Shown: in pieces, positions 5,660-6,367 of the stretch | How positions within the stretch are numbered: the first letter of the stretch is position 1 | How the letters are laid out: the number at the start of each line of letters is the position of its first letter | Notes under the pieces: model-generated | The model's input: the letters and a program-made list of their open reading frames with translations, nothing else | Database searches by the model: none | Told to the model about the DNA's origin: nothing | Assembly: GCA_947588665.1 (NCBI GenBank) | Contig: CANPYU010000070.1 | Location: 1 to 6,367, forward strand | Length of the DNA stretch: 6,367 nucleotides | Direction of reading: 5' to 3' | Source: an uncultured Bacilli bacterium | Lineage (GTDB): Bacteria > Bacillota_I > Bacilli_A > RF39 > UBA660 | Program-made: the position numbers and the translations under genes

Positions 5660-5688
5660 ATTATACTAAAATCATTAAAAAATGTAAA
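5660..5688 (-). promoter_or_regulatory. Strong sigma-A promoter of thiI
   Basis: On the minus strand, -35 TTTACA (5688-5683) and a perfect -10 TATAAT (5665-5660) are 17 bases apart. The usual start point seven bases downstream is the G at 5653, the first base of GTG ATT TAT ATG. The mRNA would therefore have no leader before the GTG or only about nine bases before the ATG at 5644. Confidence 0.75.
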
Positions 5689-5695
5689 CAAAAAG

Positions 5696-5711
5696 ATATT
5701 ACCCTTAATAT
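5696..5711. repeat. Short inverted repeat upstream of the thiI promoter
   Basis: ATATTA-CCCT-TAATAT is a perfect six-base inverted repeat lying 7 bases beyond the thiI -35. It could be an operator or only AT-rich chance; no known regulator site is recognised. Confidence 0.25.
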
Positions 5712-5721
5712 GATCTATATA

Positions 5722-5752
5722 TAAAAAATAGTACTTAAATTTTATTAAGTAC
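5722..5752 (-). terminator. Rho-independent terminator after the GNAT gene
   Basis: GTACTTAA (5731-5738) and TTAAGTAC (5745-5752) make a perfect eight-base stem with a six-base loop. On the minus strand it is followed by TATTTTTTAT. It lies 43 bases after the acetyltransferase stop and ends the cysteine desulfurase-GNAT transcript before the separate thiI promoter. Confidence 0.75.
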
Positions 5753-5794
5753 AAAATTAATATTTAACTTACTCATAATAAATTTTTAAAAAAG

Positions 5795-6265
5795 TCATCT
5801 TTTAATATAAAAATCATTACCAATAGGTACAAACCCCGCCTTTGTAATTGCTTTAATACTTGGAATATTATCTTTTTCTACCTGGACTTTTATCCCCTTA
5901 ATAGAAAAATTATTTAACAAATAAACCGGTAATTCTTGATTTATTCTACTACTATATCCTTGATTTCTAAAATCTTTATGAATTCCTAAATATAATAATA
6001 ATTCTTCTTTTTTATTTAAATACATGTAAACAAAACCTACAATTTTATCATTATCATAAACTAAATAAGCATTAGGATTATCTAATTTAAAACTATCTAA
6101 TTCTAAATAAGAATGGCTAAACATATACTCTATATCTCCCATTCTTTTTTCTAGTTCTCCTTCTTCTTCTACTTCTCTTAATAAATCTTTTAAAAAAAGT
6201 AAATGTTCTTTATTATGATTATTAAAAGGCGCATAATCTAATGAACCTATTCTAAATTTATCCAT
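5795..6265 (-). CDS. GNAT-family N-acetyltransferase, substrate unknown
   Basis: An enzyme of the GNAT fold, transferring an acetyl group from acetyl-CoA to an unknown amine. Numbering from ATG 6265 (156 residues): central strands AYLVYDNDKIVGFVYMYL (67-83), the acetyl-CoA loop in IHKDFRNQGYSSRI (95-108), where RNQGYS fits the R/QxxGxG/A signature except Ser at the last place, and motif B NIPSIKAITKAGF (133-145). Length is typical for the family. The ATG overlaps the end of the cysteine desulfurase gene (ATGGATAA holds both start and TAA), so translation is probably coupled; AAGTGG five bases before it serves as ribosome site. A GTG at 6274 is the alternative start with little ribosome site. 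It stops at TGA, with a TAA two codons on. Co-transcription with the desulfurase suggests, but does not prove, a link to sulfur or tRNA metabolism. Confidence 0.8.
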   Translation of the reverse strand: MDKFRIGSLDYAPFNNHNKEHLLFLKDLLREVEEEGELEKRMGDIEYMFSHSYLELDSFKLDNPNAYLVYDNDKIVGFVYMYLNKKEELLLYLGIHKDFRNQGYSSRINQELPVYLLNNFSIKGIKVQVEKDNIPSIKAITKAGFVPIGNDFYIKR

Positions 6266-6367
6266 GAAGACCACTTAATTTCTTATATATCTGGTCAAAA
6301 TATTCTATAAATTTATTTACTTCATCAGTTGTTGTAAGATGTGATAAACTAATTCTTAAAGTTGATG
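6258..6367 (-). CDS. Cysteine desulfurase (NifS/IscS family), C-terminal end only
   Basis: Only the last 35 codons are in the window; the gene runs off the right edge. The visible residues STLRISLSHLTTTDEVNKFI and then EYFDQIYKKLSGLHG match the typical C-terminus of NifS/IscS enzymes (usual form STIRISLSHLTTxEEID, then a helix ending in YEKL). These PLP enzymes take sulfur from cysteine to form a protein persulfide. Position upstream of thiI matches the Bacillus arrangement, where NifZ (formerly YrvO-like) donates sulfur to ThiI for 4-thiouridine, so this is probably the ThiI partner. The active-site lysine and cysteine lie outside the window. The stop TAA overlaps the GNAT start by eight bases. 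Confidence 0.85.
   Translation of the reverse strand, partial: STLRISLSHLTTTDEVNKFIEYFDQIYKKLSGLHG

Noticed and set aside
5786..5797. Possible reassignment of TGA to tryptophan (code 4) at the GNAT stop
   Set aside because: A TAA follows two codons later, so either code gives a similar product; no gene contains an internal TGA and tryptophan is TGG where seen.
6266..6274. GTG at 6274 as start of the acetyltransferase
   Set aside because: Little ribosome site precedes it, whereas ATG 6265 has AAGTGG at a good distance and the tight overlap with the upstream stop.

Overview
The window is very AT-rich with a strong bias to A/T-ending codons. It has the compact layout of a low-GC Bacillota (Firmicutes) genome. 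A CotD-type spore coat protein, a sporulation-type -10 motif and two perfect Spo0A-box matches suggest a spore-forming (or ancestrally spore-forming) lineage, perhaps an uncultured Bacilli or Erysipelotrichia-like gut bacterium. That placement is inference. Standard stops fit every gene: TGA ends the acetyltransferase, and tryptophan is TGG where I checked it.

Layout, left to right. (1) Bases 1-80 are the leader of a minus-strand gene that starts just outside the window: a Shine-Dalgarno at the very edge and a Spo0A box about 40 bases further back. (2) A minus-strand cotD-like coat gene (155-529) with a hairpin terminator and a CATACAATA -10 element. (3) ffh (596-1902, minus), the SRP GTPase, split into an NG-domain frame and an M-domain frame. 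The junction is exactly the heptamer A AAA AAT followed by TAG; a -1 slip there would rebuild a normal 435-residue Ffh. (4) A minus-strand lipoprotein gene (2006-2869) of the ZnuA/TroA metal-binding fold that has lost the usual histidine ligands. (5) The only plus-strand gene, a compact helicase IV-like UvrD-family helicase (3023-4465). (6) thiI (4460-5644, minus), tail-to-tail with the helicase and sharing a TTATAA stop palindrome. (7) A GNAT acetyltransferase (5795-6265, minus), overlapping the 3' end of a cysteine desulfurase gene that enters from the right edge (6258-6367).

The right-hand genes form a sulfur-transfer neighbourhood. The cysteine desulfurase should supply persulfide sulfur to ThiI for 4-thiouridine in tRNA. 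ThiI lacks a rhodanese domain, as in other Firmicutes with a dedicated desulfurase partner. Unusually, a GNAT gene, a terminator and a separate strong promoter lie between the two.

Regulation is unusually readable here. Canonical sigma-A promoters can be placed for thiI (TTTACA-17-TATAAT), the lipoprotein gene (TTGAAA-17-TACAAT), ffh (TTGTAT-17-TATAAT) and, less surely, the helicase (TTGCTA-17-TAAAAT). The ffh -35 coincides with the loop of the upstream terminator. The thiI start site falls on or next to its possible start codons, so that mRNA may be nearly leaderless. No RNA genes, CRISPR arrays or insertion sequences were seen, and there is no gene-free stretch above 300 bases.
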